Of a stretch of DNA of 64,000 bases, positions 33,347-42,632 are shown piece after piece (the stretch's first letter is position 1; every line of letters begins with the position of its first letter). The notes under the pieces are model-generated. The model ran no database searches, was not told the origin of the DNA, and worked only from the letters and a program-made list of their open reading frames with translations. The position numbers and the translations under genes were made by a program. The DNA comes from DASXKD01 sp963707905 (GTDB lineage Bacteria > Actinomycetota > Actinomycetes > Streptosporangiales > Streptosporangiaceae), in the NCBI GenBank assembly GCA_963707905.1, contig CAVPSA010000043.1, positions 103,044 through 167,043 on the forward strand, in the 5' to 3' direction.

Positions 33347-35758
33347 ATGCGGCACACGCCGCAGCCGGCCATGCGAGGTGCTGCCACGGCGGCCAAGGCC
33401 CTGGCGGTGGCCGCTGCGGCCACCGTGGCCGCCGTGGCCCTCACCCTCACGGCGGCCGGGCCGGCGCTGGCCGCCACGGCGGTCCCGTTCCAGGCGCCCG
33501 CGACCGCGGCATCGGCCAAGGTCAAGTACTACGTCGTCCCCCCGCCCAGCCACGGATCCGTGCCCACCCTGTACAGCATCGCTGCCGCCACGCTCGGCAA
33601 CGGCAGCCTGTTCATGGAGATCTTCAACCTGAACAAGGGCCGGCTCCAGCCCAACGGCCAGCGGCTGGAAGATCCGCATTCTGTCGAGCCGGGCTGGATA
33701 CTCCTGCTTCCCCCGGACGCGTCCGGCCCTGGCGTGCATTTCGGCCCGCTGCCCACCGCGGCGAAAGCCACCGCACAGGTGGTCCACCGGCACCCGCACC
33801 GTAGCCAGGCCACGGCCGCCGCACGCGCCGCGGCGGCGGGCGCGGGCTACGGGTCCGGCACGCTCGTGGAGACCGTGATCGGCGGCGCGCTGCTTGTCTT
33901 CGCCGCCGCCGGTCTTGGCCTGGTGGTGCGCAGGCGCCGCCGGACCGGCGGGGGCACCCGGTCAGGCAGCGGCCGGCGTGCGGGCAGCCGGTCACGGCGG
34001 CCGGGACCGCGATCACCCGAGCCGGCAGAGGCTATCCCGGACGACCCCGGCGGCGACTGGATCCGCAGCTTGGCCACGGACACCCCTGGCAATGCCGTCG
34101 GCCCTGGCGGTGCTGCTCCTGGCGGCGGTGGCCCCGGCCAGCCCTACGCCGACCATCCGAGCTGGCCAGCGAGCGACCCAGGACGGCCGGCCGCGGCCAC
34201 TGACGGCTACGGCCGGAGCACCGCCGAATACGGCCGGAGCGCCGCCGGCGACAGTCAGGACTGGGCCTATCCCGACCACCCGAGCTGGCCCGCGAACAGC
34301 CCGGGCGGCGTGCTCACCCCCGACCACCCGAGCTGGCCCGCCAGCGACCTGGGCCCGCCGATCGGCGCTGCCGCCGATTACGGCCGGGCCGGCGGCCCGG
34401 ATCGCCCGGGCTGGGCCTATCCCGACCACCCGAGCTGGCCCGCGAGCGACGTCGGCCGCCCGCTCACCGACGACGACTACCCAAGCTGGCCGGCCTCCGA
34501 CCCCGGCGGCGGCTGGGCAGGCCCGGGCGGGCCAGCAGCGCGCCCGGGCGGGCCGCCACCCGGAGGGGGGGCCGGCCTGCCACAGCGGGAACGGCTGTCC
34601 GCCGCAGCCGCCCCGACGGTGCACCACGACCCGGCTCCGCGCCAGCCGGTGCCCCAGGTGCCACCGGCACGTGGCCGGCATGTCCGGGCCCCGGTCGGCT
34701 ACTCCGGCCGCCCGGGGCCCGGCGGCCCCGCCGACGACGCGCAGCAGCGCTGGTCGGCGCAACTGGCGAGGACCACAGGGCCGATCCCGCAGACCTATTA
34801 CGACCTGGCCTTCGGCGACGGTCGCCTCCAGGTCGTGCTCACCGAGCCACCCGGGGCGAACCAGGGGTGGGGCGAGCCCGCCGCCACCAGCGTGCTCCAG
34901 CTCACCGGACCGGACACCGGACAGCAGGGCGCGGTGGCGTGGCAGAGCGCGGATCCCGGTAACGCCGACTCGGTCCGGCTGGCACAGCGGATCCTCGCAG
35001 ACGCCGACGAGCAGGCGGCCGGGATCCGGCTGGAGGCCGCGGCGCACGCCGCCGCGATCCGCGAGGCCGCCGAGCGGGAAGCCGTCCAGATCAGGGAGCA
35101 GACGGCAGCCGAGGCGGCGCCGATCCGCGAGGGCGCGGAGCGGGAAGCCGCCGAGATCAGGGAACTGGCCGCGGCGCAGGCCGTGGCAATCCGTGAGACG
35201 GCCGAACAGGAGGTCGCCGAACTGCGGACGCGCCTGCAGGCAATGTCCGCAGAGCTGGCCCGGGTTGCCGCCTCCGTCACGGAGGACCTGCCCAGCCCGC
35301 CAGGCACCAAGCCAGGTGTTAAGCCGCCCGCCAAGCCTGCCGGCGCCCCGGGTGCCGAGCCCGGCGGCGGGCCGGCCGCCCAGCCGGTGGACCGGCCAGC
35401 CGCGGCGCCTGGGACCCGGCCGCGGCCCGCGAGACCTGCCGGGCCCGCCCGCCAGACGAAGACGCCTGCCCGCCCTCGTCAGTACCGCACCCTGCGCGTC
35501 TACGCCGGCACGATCGCAGCCCTGGTCGTCCTTGCTCTCGGCACCGGGGCTTACCAGATAGCCACGCGCGGATACACCTTCTTTGTCTTCCGGTCGGCGG
35601 GCACCGGCGCGACGGACAACAACGCCATATTCCCCGGCATTATCCCGACGCCCAAGCCGTCACCGGCACACCCTCAGCCCACGACTGGGCCAGGCCAGCA
35701 CGGTGCACGGAAAGCGCACCACCACCACCATCATCCGCGGGGATCCCGTACCAAGTGA
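33347..35758 (+). CDS. LysM-like membrane protein with PSWPASD repeats and coiled coil
   Basis: This is a protein of about 800 residues (start uncertain; in-frame ATG 33287 and TTG 33269 exist). In order it has a signal-like hydrophobic stretch and a LysM-like domain (LYSIAAATLGNGSLFMEIFNLNKGR). A transmembrane helix (LVETVIGGALLVFAAAGLGL) is followed by an Arg-rich stop and five repeats around DHPSWPASD. Later come a domain containing TYYDLAFGDGRLQVVL and a charged coiled coil (AAGIRLEAAAHAAAIREAAE and onward). It ends with a Pro/Ala linker, a second transmembrane helix (VYAGTIAALVVLALGTGAY) and a tail containing six histidines. The LysM part should face the wall. It may be a wall-linked scaffold; the exact role is unknown. 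Confidence 0.75.
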   Translation: MRHTPQPAMRGAATAAKALAVAAAATVAAVALTLTAAGPALAATAVPFQAPATAASAKVKYYVVPPPSHGSVPTLYSIAAATLGNGSLFMEIFNLNKGRLQPNGQRLEDPHSVEPGWILLLPPDASGPGVHFGPLPTAAKATAQVVHRHPHRSQATAAARAAAAGAGYGSGTLVETVIGGALLVFAAAGLGLVVRRRRRTGGGTRSGSGRRAGSRSRRPGPRSPEPAEAIPDDPGGDWIRSLATDTPGNAVGPGGAAPGGGGPGQPYADHPSWPASDPGRPAAATDGYGRSTAEYGRSAAGDSQDWAYPDHPSWPANSPGGVLTPDHPSWPASDLGPPIGAAADYGRAGGPDRPGWAYPDHPSWPASDVGRPLTDDDYPSWPASDPGGGWAGPGGPAARPGGPPPGGGAGLPQRERLSAAAAPTVHHDPAPRQPVPQVPPARGRHVRAPVGYSGRPGPGGPADDAQQRWSAQLARTTGPIPQTYYDLAFGDGRLQVVLTEPPGANQGWGEPAATSVLQLTGPDTGQQGAVAWQSADPGNADSVRLAQRILADADEQAAGIRLEAAAHAAAIREAAEREAVQIREQTAAEAAPIREGAEREAAEIRELAAAQAVAIRETAEQEVAELRTRLQAMSAELARVAASVTEDLPSPPGTKPGVKPPAKPAGAPGAEPGGGPAAQPVDRPAAAPGTRPRPARPAGPARQTKTPARPRQYRTLRVYAGTIAALVVLALGTGAYQIATRGYTFFVFRSAGTGATDNNAIFPGIIPTPKPSPAHPQPTTGPGQHGARKAHHHHHHPRGSRTK
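34141..34510 (+). repeat. Five spaced repeats encoding DHPSWPASD
   Basis: The motif (D)(H/Y)PSWPA(S/N)D appears five times, at about 34150, 34277, 34319, 34427 and 34479, separated by variable Gly/Tyr/Ala linkers. The codons are similar but not identical, so the peptide rather than the DNA seems conserved. The motif lies in the cytoplasmic part after the first transmembrane helix. Confidence 0.75.
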
Positions 35759-35795
35759 CGGCCACCAGGCCCTCAGCTCCCCAGGAGGTAGCGCC

Positions 35796-36689
35796 ATGGC
35801 AAGACCAGTTGTCACCGAACGTCCCCCACGGCGGCAGGCGGAGCAGCCACTGGCGGCGACCAGGACTGCCATCGATGCCTGGATGGAGCACGACTTCAAG
35901 TTCGCCGGTTCCCGTGTCAAGCGCAGGACCGTCGCGTGCTGCCTGGTGGGCATCTTCGCCCTGACGCCGCTGTTCCTGGTTTCGCGCCCGATTATCCAGC
36001 TGGACACCAACACCCTGAACCAGGTGGAACCCGATATCGGGGGCACTGGTTCGATGCTGCTCCTGCTAGCGACACTGACCATCACCCCGCTAGTGACGTT
36101 GACGAGGAGTCATTGGTTCGTCCCGCTCCGCAGGTGGTTCGGCATCATGGTCGCGCTCACCGCGACCACCGACGCGATCGTCGGAGGCCTCACGTCATCG
36201 TTCGCAGGCGGCTTTATCGGCCACCTCACCGGGCACACTTTCCTGCTGGCCGGCCTCTGCATGGTAATGATCATGGCGCCGCTCGCGCTCACGTCGAACA
36301 ACCGGGCACAGCGAGCGCTCGGGAAGTACTGGAAGCCGCTGCAGCGGCTGACCTACGCCGTATGGGCGCTCCTGTTCATCCACCTGGCACTGCTCGAAGG
36401 GCTCGGGTTCCAGAACGGGACGAACGGGCCCAGTGCCAACGTGGACGGCGATCCCATCTTGCACCAGCGCCTGTACCAGCTCACCGCGTGCAGCATCCCG
36501 CTGCTCCTGCTCCGGATGCCGCCGGTGAGGCGCTGGATCGCCAGGAAGCAGCAGGAGGGCAGGCAACGGGACGTCTACCTCACCTTCCTGCCGCTGACGG
36601 TGCTATTCGTCGTCTTCTACTCCTTCATCATCAACGAGCTGATGTTCAAGGGAATCAGCGCCTTCAGGGAGCAGCCCGTCAACGGCTGA
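35796..36689 (+). CDS. Ferric reductase-like transmembrane protein
   Basis: This 297-residue protein has six predicted transmembrane helices and His residues in helices (TRSHWFVPLRRW, FIGHLTGHTFLL, LLFIHLALLEG) that could bind two haems, as in the MsrQ/YedZ ferric reductase-like group. There is no FAD or NAD domain, so an electron partner is needed. The start at 35796 follows a strong AGGAGGT. It lies 37 bp after the LysM-like gene and may be cotranscribed. Confidence 0.75.
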   Translation: MARPVVTERPPRRQAEQPLAATRTAIDAWMEHDFKFAGSRVKRRTVACCLVGIFALTPLFLVSRPIIQLDTNTLNQVEPDIGGTGSMLLLLATLTITPLVTLTRSHWFVPLRRWFGIMVALTATTDAIVGGLTSSFAGGFIGHLTGHTFLLAGLCMVMIMAPLALTSNNRAQRALGKYWKPLQRLTYAVWALLFIHLALLEGLGFQNGTNGPSANVDGDPILHQRLYQLTACSIPLLLLRMPPVRRWIARKQQEGRQRDVYLTFLPLTVLFVVFYSFIINELMFKGISAFREQPVNG

Positions 36690-36720
36690 TCGAAGCCTGG
36701 CTATCCCAGGCCCCCAGAGC

Positions 36721-36758
36721 CAGCGCCCGGCCCGCCCCCCGCTTCAGGCCGGGCGCTG
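36721..36758. terminator. Bidirectional terminator hairpin
   Basis: A perfect 12-bp stem, CAGCGCCCGGCC with GGCCGGGCGCTG, has a 14-nt loop. It sits between two convergent genes ending at 36689 and 36781 and could stop transcription from both sides. Confidence 0.8.
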
Positions 36759-36780
36759 TCATGTGTGCACCCGGGTGTCC

Positions 36781-38213
36781 CTAGCTGGCCGGCATCGGAT
36801 CCGTTTCTAGGCTCTCTTCACCCTCCAGCAGGGCCGGAGCCCGGTCCAGGACGTCCGGGCGGATGACGCCGAGGACGAGCGCATAGATCACGCCTACCGC
36901 GATCAGGCCGAGGGTCAGCCAGGGCAGCGTGTTGTACGGGCTGGGCTGGCCGGGCCGCAGGTCCCCCCAGATCGGTATGAGCAGCACCGCGACCCCGACG
37001 ATCGGTGTGACCAGCCACAGCCAGGCGTTCTTGTGGATGCCGTGGCGGCGGAACTTGACCCATTCCACGATCAGTGCGACGTTCGCCGCCAGGTACATGA
37101 TGATCAGCCCGAGGATCCCGTAGGTGCCGAGGAAACCGGACGCGGTGCCCGGGTCGGTGAACGCCGTCGAGACGACGCCGATCAGGATGCTCGGCGCGAC
37201 GAAGGCGATCGCGGCCGCCGCGGGGGTGCGGAACTTCGGGGTCACCCCGGCCAGCGTGCGGGTCCACAGCCCGCCGCGGGCGCCTGCGAAGATCACCCGG
37301 GAGGTCTGCGTGTTCGCCGCCACGTAGGAACTCGTCACGCTGGACAGGAAGACCCAGGTGATCAGCGGGGCGACGAACGGGATGAACGCGTGGGCCGCGG
37401 TATGGAACGGGTTGGGGTCGGCAGCCAGCGCGCCGGCGCGCCCCACGCCGAACGCGGTCACCAGTGCGTAGGACCCGATCACGTAGATGATGCCGCTGAT
37501 AATGACCGCGCCGACGACCGCCATCGGGACGTTGCGGCGCGGGTTACGGGTCTCCTCGGCCAGCGGTGCCGCCGCCTCGAACCCGCCGAACGCCAGGACC
37601 GCCAGGCTGAACGCGAGCAGCACGTCCTTGGAGCCGCCCGGCCAGTGGAACGGCGTCGCGGACAGGCCGTTGGCACCGCCCCTGACCAGGATCGTCAGGC
37701 TGAGCGCGAGCAGCAGTACCACCTCGAACACGTACAGTGCGACGGTGATCCGGACGCCGAACTTCAGGCCCACCACCACCGGCGCGACCACGAGCGCACC
37801 ATAGATGATCGTGACGATCTGGGTGATGCCCCAGATGTGCGGGTCGCCGAGCACGTTCTGCACGATGTACTGGCCGACGAAGATGTAGATGCCGCCGAAC
37901 GCGATGATGTACCCCAGGATCGTGATCACGCCGATGGCCACCGCGACCTTGGTGCCGATCGCCTTGGTGATGTAGGTGATGAAGAGCCGGCGCTGGGGTA
38001 GACGCCGGCGAACTGGGCCAGGCTGCTCGCGGTGGCGCCCATCCCGACCATGGAGATCAGGAAGATCAGTGGCGCGGACGCGCCCGCCAGGGCGACCATG
38101 ACGCCCGTGGTGAAGAACAGGTTGAACGCCGGTGCCACCTGTGCCAGTCCCGGCATGATCACACCGAACAGCCCGAGCTGGCCGCGCCGCAGGGCCTGGG
38201 GGGAGTTGGCCAT
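36781..38213 (-). pseudogene. APC-family amino acid permease with one frameshift
   Basis: The N-terminal 75 residues (MANSPQALRRGQLGLFGVIM through GVYPSAGS) are in one frame and the remaining transmembrane helices (FITYITKAIGTKVAVAIGV to the end) in another. A single missing base near 37984 restores a 477-residue permease with about 12 helices. The start lies 2 bp after the stop of the alpha/beta hydrolase gene, so it is the last gene of the M20-FadR-hydrolase operon. It probably imports the compound that the operon breaks down. Confidence 0.85.
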
Positions 38214-38215
38214 CG

Positions 38216-39016
38216 CTAGCCCCTTCCGTGTCGCTTGGTGAATTCGAGGAAGGTCTGGTTGAACTCGGCCGGGTGCTCCCAGAGGCAGGCGTGACCGCCC
38301 TTGGTGGTGGCCCATTCCGCGCCGGGGGCCAGGCCCGCGAGCTGCCGGGACAGCGAGACCGGGATGAGGATGTCCTGTTCACCGGCCAGCACCAGGGCCG
38401 GGACACCGAGCTGGCCGAGCCGCGCGGTCGTGTCGTGCTGCTGGATCACCGCGAGCTGCGCAAGGTAGGCGTGGGCCGGCTGGTCCATGTAGCGCATGGC
38501 GGTCTCGAACTCGGCGGCTTCCCCGGCGCGCTCGGTGAAGAACGGGACGGTGAACGCCCACAGCGTGACGTCGCGCATGATGAACGGGACGCCGGTGACC
38601 GGCGCCATCGCCTCCCACATGGCGAACATCCGGGAGCAGAACGGCCCCGGCGCCGCGTAGGTGCAGGCGAACGTGGCGGTCCGCAGGTCCTGCCCGTAGG
38701 CCAGGGCGTACTCCTGGGCGATCATGCCGCCCATGGACACGCCCATCAGGTGGAAGTCGCTGATGCCGAGAGAATCCACCAGGGCCTTCGCGTCGTCGGC
38801 GAGCATCCGGCTGGAGTAGGGGCCGGGCTTGGAGCTGGCTCCGATCCCCCGGTTGTCGAACCGGAGCACCCGGTAGCCGGCCCCGAGGAAGTCGTCCATC
38901 TGGAAGGCCCAGGTCTCCAGGTCGTCGGCCAGGCCGTTGATCAGGACGATGGTCTCCGGGCCGTCACCCTCCAGCTTGTAGTTCACATCGATGTCATTGA
39001 CCCTGGTCATGGGCAT
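38216..39016 (-). CDS. Alpha/beta-fold hydrolase
   Basis: This 266-residue hydrolase has the oxyanion motif VLINGLADDLETW, nucleophile elbow GVSMGGM (Ser), acid in LAGEQDILIP and His in KGGHACLWEHP. It resembles 3-oxoadipate enol-lactonase-like esterases. Start 39016 follows GGAGGAGAAAG; an ATG two codons on is possible. The gene overlaps the GntR regulator by 23 nt and ends 2 bp before the permease. Substrate unknown. Confidence 0.88.
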   Translation of the reverse strand: MPMTRVNDIDVNYKLEGDGPETIVLINGLADDLETWAFQMDDFLGAGYRVLRFDNRGIGASSKPGPYSSRMLADDAKALVDSLGISDFHLMGVSMGGMIAQEYALAYGQDLRTATFACTYAAPGPFCSRMFAMWEAMAPVTGVPFIMRDVTLWAFTVPFFTERAGEAAEFETAMRYMDQPAHAYLAQLAVIQQHDTTARLGQLGVPALVLAGEQDILIPVSLSRQLAGLAPGAEWATTKGGHACLWEHPAEFNQTFLEFTKRHGRG

Positions 39017-39788
39017 TGCTTTCTCCTCCAGATCGAATCCGGATCCGGGCATGCAGCGCTGAGAGCATTTCCTCGGTCAGTGAGAAGTGCCGGGCGGCCA
39101 GGCCGGCCGCCCGCTCGGGATCGCCGGCGACGACCGCCTCGGCCAGTTCGGGATGCTGATGCACGGCCTGCCGGCGGACCTCGGGGGTGTAGGGCTCGGC
39201 GTCGAAGCCGAAGCTGACCTCCCGGCGGATCCGGGCGCTCAGCCCGGCCAGCCGCTCGTTGTGCGCCGCCCGGGCGATCGCCTGGTGCAGCGCCTGGTCG
39301 GCGAGCCGCGAGGCGTCCCGGTCCGCGGCCTGGGAGTACCTGGCCACGGCCGCGCGTATGGCATGAATGTCGCTCTCCTCGCGCCGCACCGCCGCGGTAC
39401 GCGCGATGAGCTGCTCGACAAGCTGCCGGAAGTCAAGCAGTTCGGTGAGCTGCGCCCAGGCCGGCACCAGGGTGCGGCGGATCATCTCGTCCGAGCCGGG
39501 ACCCTGGCCGGTCCGGACAAACGTGCCGCCGCCGCGGCCGCGCCTGGCGGTCACGTAGCCGGCGGCCTGGAGCCGCTGCAGCGCCTCGCGCACCGTGGTC
39601 CGGCTGACCTCGAGCATGGCGGCGAGTTCCCGCTCGGGCGGCAGCCGCTGGCCGGGGACGAACTCGCCGAGCGCGATGGCCGTCACGAACCGTTCCGCGA
39701 TGCGCTCACCCGCGGTGCGCAGCGTGATCGGCGCGAGCAGCGTGCCGAACGGGCCGCTGGCCTGCTCGGGTGCGCCGGCCGCCGTCAT
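38994..39788 (-). CDS. FadR/GntR-family transcriptional regulator
   Basis: This 264-residue regulator has an N-terminal winged helix (FVPGQRLPPERELAAMLEVSRTTVREALQRLQAAGYV), then an FCD all-helical ligand domain with metal-site residues (DFRQLVEQLIAR, HQAIARAAHN, HQHPELAEAV). The start at 39788 forms an ATGA overlap with the M20 peptidase stop, and its end overlaps the hydrolase start. It probably controls its own operon through the palindrome at 41107. Confidence 0.9.
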   Translation of the reverse strand: MTAAGAPEQASGPFGTLLAPITLRTAGERIAERFVTAIALGEFVPGQRLPPERELAAMLEVSRTTVREALQRLQAAGYVTARRGRGGGTFVRTGQGPGSDEMIRRTLVPAWAQLTELLDFRQLVEQLIARTAAVRREESDIHAIRAAVARYSQAADRDASRLADQALHQAIARAAHNERLAGLSARIRREVSFGFDAEPYTPEVRRQAVHQHPELAEAVVAGDPERAAGLAARHFSLTEEMLSALHARIRIRSGGESNAHDQGQ

Positions 39789-41095
39789 GACCGGACCCGC
39801 TGGCGGCCGTTGGCCCGGCGGGTGCCGGGCAGGCCGCCGTAGGCGAAGAACGACGCGATGAACCTGGCCAGGGTCCGGGCGCCGCGCACGATGCTGGCCA
39901 GCTCGACCGCTTCGTCGGGGGCGTGGATGTTGCGCGCCGTGGGGCCGTAGGCCAGGGCCTGGCCGAACTGGTTGAGGTAGTAGCGGGCGTCGGTGGTGCT
40001 GCCGAGCACCCGGTGCGCGGGCCGGTCGCCGTGCGCGCTTGCGTGCGCGTCCGCGACCGCCGTCACCAGCGGGTGGTCGTGCCGCAGCAGGTAGCCCTGG
40101 GCGCGGAAGCCGGTCTGGCGCAGCACCGGCGGGTGCCCGGCAAGCCACGGGTCGGCGGCCGCGGCCCGCAGCACCGCGGCGCGCACCTGCTCGAACGCCT
40201 GGTTCGCGGTCCACCGCCGCGGGTAGCCGACGCGGACGCCCACGCGGGCCCGCGCCGGGACGCTGGACGCCCAGTCGCCGGCCAGGACCGTGCCTGCGCT
40301 GACGTTGTAGGGCCTGGCGACCCCGGCGAACGCCGGGTCACCGGTGTCCCTGGCGAGCTCTTCCTCCAGATCGGCCAGCGCCCGGAGGATGACGGGGACG
40401 CTGTGCACCGGGTTGACCGCGCGGTCGGCCGCCTCGGCGTGCGCGGGCACGCCGGGCACCTCGATCTCGGCCCACAGGATGCCCACGCCGCCGAGCAACA
40501 GGTCCAGGCTGGTCGGTTCGAGCAGCACCACGGCGTCACCGAGCACCCCGGCGTCGCATGCCGCCAGGGTGCCGTTACCGGTGCACTCCTCCTCGATGAC
40601 GGACAGAAAGCCCAGTTCACCGGCGATGGCCCCGGGCATGGCCCGGCGCAGCGCGGCGACCGCCAGCAGGCCCATGGCGAAGCCGCCCTTCATGTCGCCC
40701 GCGCCGCGGCCGCGCATCCAGCCGCCGCAGGTGACCGGCTCGAACGGGTCACCGGACCACACCGCCGCCTCGGCGGGGACCACGTCGATGTGCCCGTTGA
40801 ACAGCAGCGACGGTGCGGCCCCCGGGTTGAGGCGACCGTAGACGTTGTCCCGGCCGGCATAGGGGCGCTGCGGTACGCCTGCCGCCGGGTGGGCCGCCGT
40901 CCGCTCCGGGACCGGCACCTGGCTCACCGCAAAGCCGAGCCTGGCCAGTTCCCCGGCCACGATGTCCTGCGCCCCGGCCTCGTCGCCCACCGTGCTGGGG
41001 GCGCGGATCAGCCGCTCAAGAAAGGCGAACATGTGCTCTGCCTCGCCCTCGATGGCGCGGTCCACCGCGTCCAGGTGCGCCGCCGTCCCGGGCAT
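39785..41095 (-). CDS. M20-family metallopeptidase (ArgE/DapE-like deacylase)
   Basis: This 436-residue M20 enzyme has metal and catalytic residues in NGHIDVVP, RGAGDMKGG, EEECTGNG and a C-terminal His region (HRVLGSTTDARYY). Enzymes of this group remove acyl groups from N-acyl amino acids or cleave dipeptides. It is the first gene of a four-gene operon with a FadR regulator, a hydrolase and an APC permease, suggesting uptake and breakdown of an acylated amino compound. GGGAGGGTC precedes the ATG. Confidence 0.87.
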   Translation of the reverse strand: MPGTAAHLDAVDRAIEGEAEHMFAFLERLIRAPSTVGDEAGAQDIVAGELARLGFAVSQVPVPERTAAHPAAGVPQRPYAGRDNVYGRLNPGAAPSLLFNGHIDVVPAEAAVWSGDPFEPVTCGGWMRGRGAGDMKGGFAMGLLAVAALRRAMPGAIAGELGFLSVIEEECTGNGTLAACDAGVLGDAVVLLEPTSLDLLLGGVGILWAEIEVPGVPAHAEAADRAVNPVHSVPVILRALADLEEELARDTGDPAFAGVARPYNVSAGTVLAGDWASSVPARARVGVRVGYPRRWTANQAFEQVRAAVLRAAAADPWLAGHPPVLRQTGFRAQGYLLRHDHPLVTAVADAHASAHGDRPAHRVLGSTTDARYYLNQFGQALAYGPTARNIHAPDEAVELASIVRGARTLARFIASFFAYGGLPGTRRANGRQRVRS

Positions 41096-41106
41096 GACCC
41101 TCCCGC

Positions 41107-41133
41107 TGGTCTAAAGGACTGAGTTTTAGACCA
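41107..41133. promoter_or_regulatory. Operator for the FadR-type regulator
   Basis: TGGTCTAAA and TTTAGACCA form a perfect 9-bp-arm inverted repeat with 9 bp between. The site begins 12 bp upstream of the M20 peptidase start. GntR/FadR regulators bind short symmetrical TGGTNNNACCA-like sequences, and the arms start with TGGTC, so autoregulation of this operon is likely. Confidence 0.75.
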
Positions 41134-41326
41134 TTGTGGAGGGTTTGTAATGGCACGGTCAAGATGCGTGGACAGGTGGGACACCGGGCCGGTGGGCGGC
41201 CGTTATGCCGTTGCTGGGCTGGCGTGCCTTCCGCCACACCTGATCAGTACGGCCGCCGGGGGCGGCCATGATCGCACCCGGAGCCGGTATCAGGGATGAA
41301 TAGCTGCGGTGCCGGCTGTCGGTTTG

Positions 41327-42253
41327 TCAGGCGGCGGCCGGGGCGCGGGCGAGCGCGAGCCTGAGCTTGTCCAGGTCCCCGGGCGGTGATTCGAGCAGCG
41401 GCAGCCGGACGGTCGCGTGCTCCAGGATGCCGAGCTCGGCCAGGGCACCCTTGGCCATGATCGGGCCTTGGGAGGTCCGCATGATGGCGTCGGTGAGCGG
41501 CACGAGGGATCTGTTGATGGCCCGGGCGCGGGGCAGGTCGCCACGGCCGACGGCCGAAATCAGCTCCGTGATCTGGGCCGGGGCCACGTTGGCGACCACG
41601 CTCACGACACCGCTGGCCCCCGCCGCCAGGTAGGGCAGGTTCAGCTCGTCGATGCCGCAGTAGTAGGCCAGGTCCGTCTCGGTCATCACGGCAACCGCCT
41701 CGAACAGGTCGCCCTTGGCGTCCTTCACGGCCCTCACCCTCGGGTGACGGGCCAGCTCGATCAGAGCCGGCGCGCTGAACTCGGTGCCGGTGCGGTGCGG
41801 GACGTCGTAGAGCATGACCGGCAGGGCGGTGGCATCGGCCACGGCGAGGCCGTGCGCGACGACGCCGGCCTGGGTGGGCCGGGAGTAGTACGGCGCGACC
41901 AGGAGCAGCGCGTCGGCTTCGGCGTCTTCGGCCTGGCGGGCCTGGCCGACGCTGTGGGCGGTGTCGCTGGTGCCCACTCCGGCGATCACCCGGGCCCGTC
42001 CCCGGGCCGCCCGCGCGACCGTCGTGATCAGCTCGGCGGTCTCCGCTGGCGTCAGGGTCGGGGACTCGCCCGTCGTGCCGGCCACGACGAGCCCGTCGCA
42101 CCCGGCGGCCAGCAGGTAGTCGACCAGGCGGGTGACCGCGTCGTGGCTCACGCGGCCGTCGGGGCGCATCGGCGTGACCATGGCCACCAGGCTGGATCCG
42201 AACTGGGCGGCGTTGCTGTCACGGGCGGCGCCGTGGTCCTGAGGCATTGTCAT
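41327..42253 (-). CDS. DapA-family class I aldolase/synthase
   Basis: This is a 308-residue protein of the dihydrodipicolinate synthase/N-acetylneuraminate lyase fold. It has GTTGESPTL binding the pyruvate carboxylate, the Tyr in MLYDVPHRTG and Schiff-base Lys in VKDAKGDL. It could be a true DapA or a related catabolic aldolase; no lysine-pathway gene adjoins it. Start 42253 (MTMPQ) follows GATGAGG. A broken LysR gene lies divergently upstream. Confidence 0.87.
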   Translation of the reverse strand: MTMPQDHGAARDSNAAQFGSSLVAMVTPMRPDGRVSHDAVTRLVDYLLAAGCDGLVVAGTTGESPTLTPAETAELITTVARAARGRARVIAGVGTSDTAHSVGQARQAEDAEADALLLVAPYYSRPTQAGVVAHGLAVADATALPVMLYDVPHRTGTEFSAPALIELARHPRVRAVKDAKGDLFEAVAVMTETDLAYYCGIDELNLPYLAAGASGVVSVVANVAPAQITELISAVGRGDLPRARAINRSLVPLTDAIMRTSQGPIMAKGALAELGILEHATVRLPLLESPPGDLDKLRLALARAPAAA

Positions 42254-42326
42254 GGCCTCATCTTCGGCGCCCCACAAAGATGCGGTCCAGCGATGCTTTT
42301 TCGCGAATATTGCGTAGCCTGGCTGC

Positions 42327-42593
42327 ATGATTGAGGTGGGGGCGCTGCGCGCCCTCTGCTCGGTGGCGGCGCTGGGCACCATCGCCCGCGCGGCTCAGGA
42401 CCTGGACTTCACCCCGTCGGCGGTGTCTCAGCAGATCAAGCGCCTCGAGCACCAGGTCGGCGTGCCGCTGCTGGCGACGGCGGGACGGCCGCCGGTGCGC
42501 CAGGTCTCCGCGGTCTGGCGGCGCAGCGCGGACGCCAGCCCGGCGATCAAAGCCGTGGTCAGTGAGCTCGCCACCACCGCCGGCCACTCCTAA
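42327..42593 (+). pseudogene. LysR-family regulator with internal deletion
   Basis: This 88-codon frame joins an intact LysR helix-turn-helix (IEVGALRALCSVAALGTIARAAQDLDFTPSAVSQQIKRLEHQ) directly to what looks like the extreme C-terminus of a LysR protein (RQVSAVWRRSADASPAIKAVV). About 200 residues of the ligand domain are missing, yet the frame is kept. It may still bind DNA but not an effector. It is divergent from the DapA-like gene. Confidence 0.7.
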
Positions 42594-42632
42594 GCATCCG
42601 GCCCACGACCGCACCGCCCGCCTGGCGCCCGA

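Noticed and set aside
35718..35740. Vector-derived His tag at the end of the LysM-like protein
   Set aside because: The surrounding codons and the continuing native sequence show no vector; the His run is natural.
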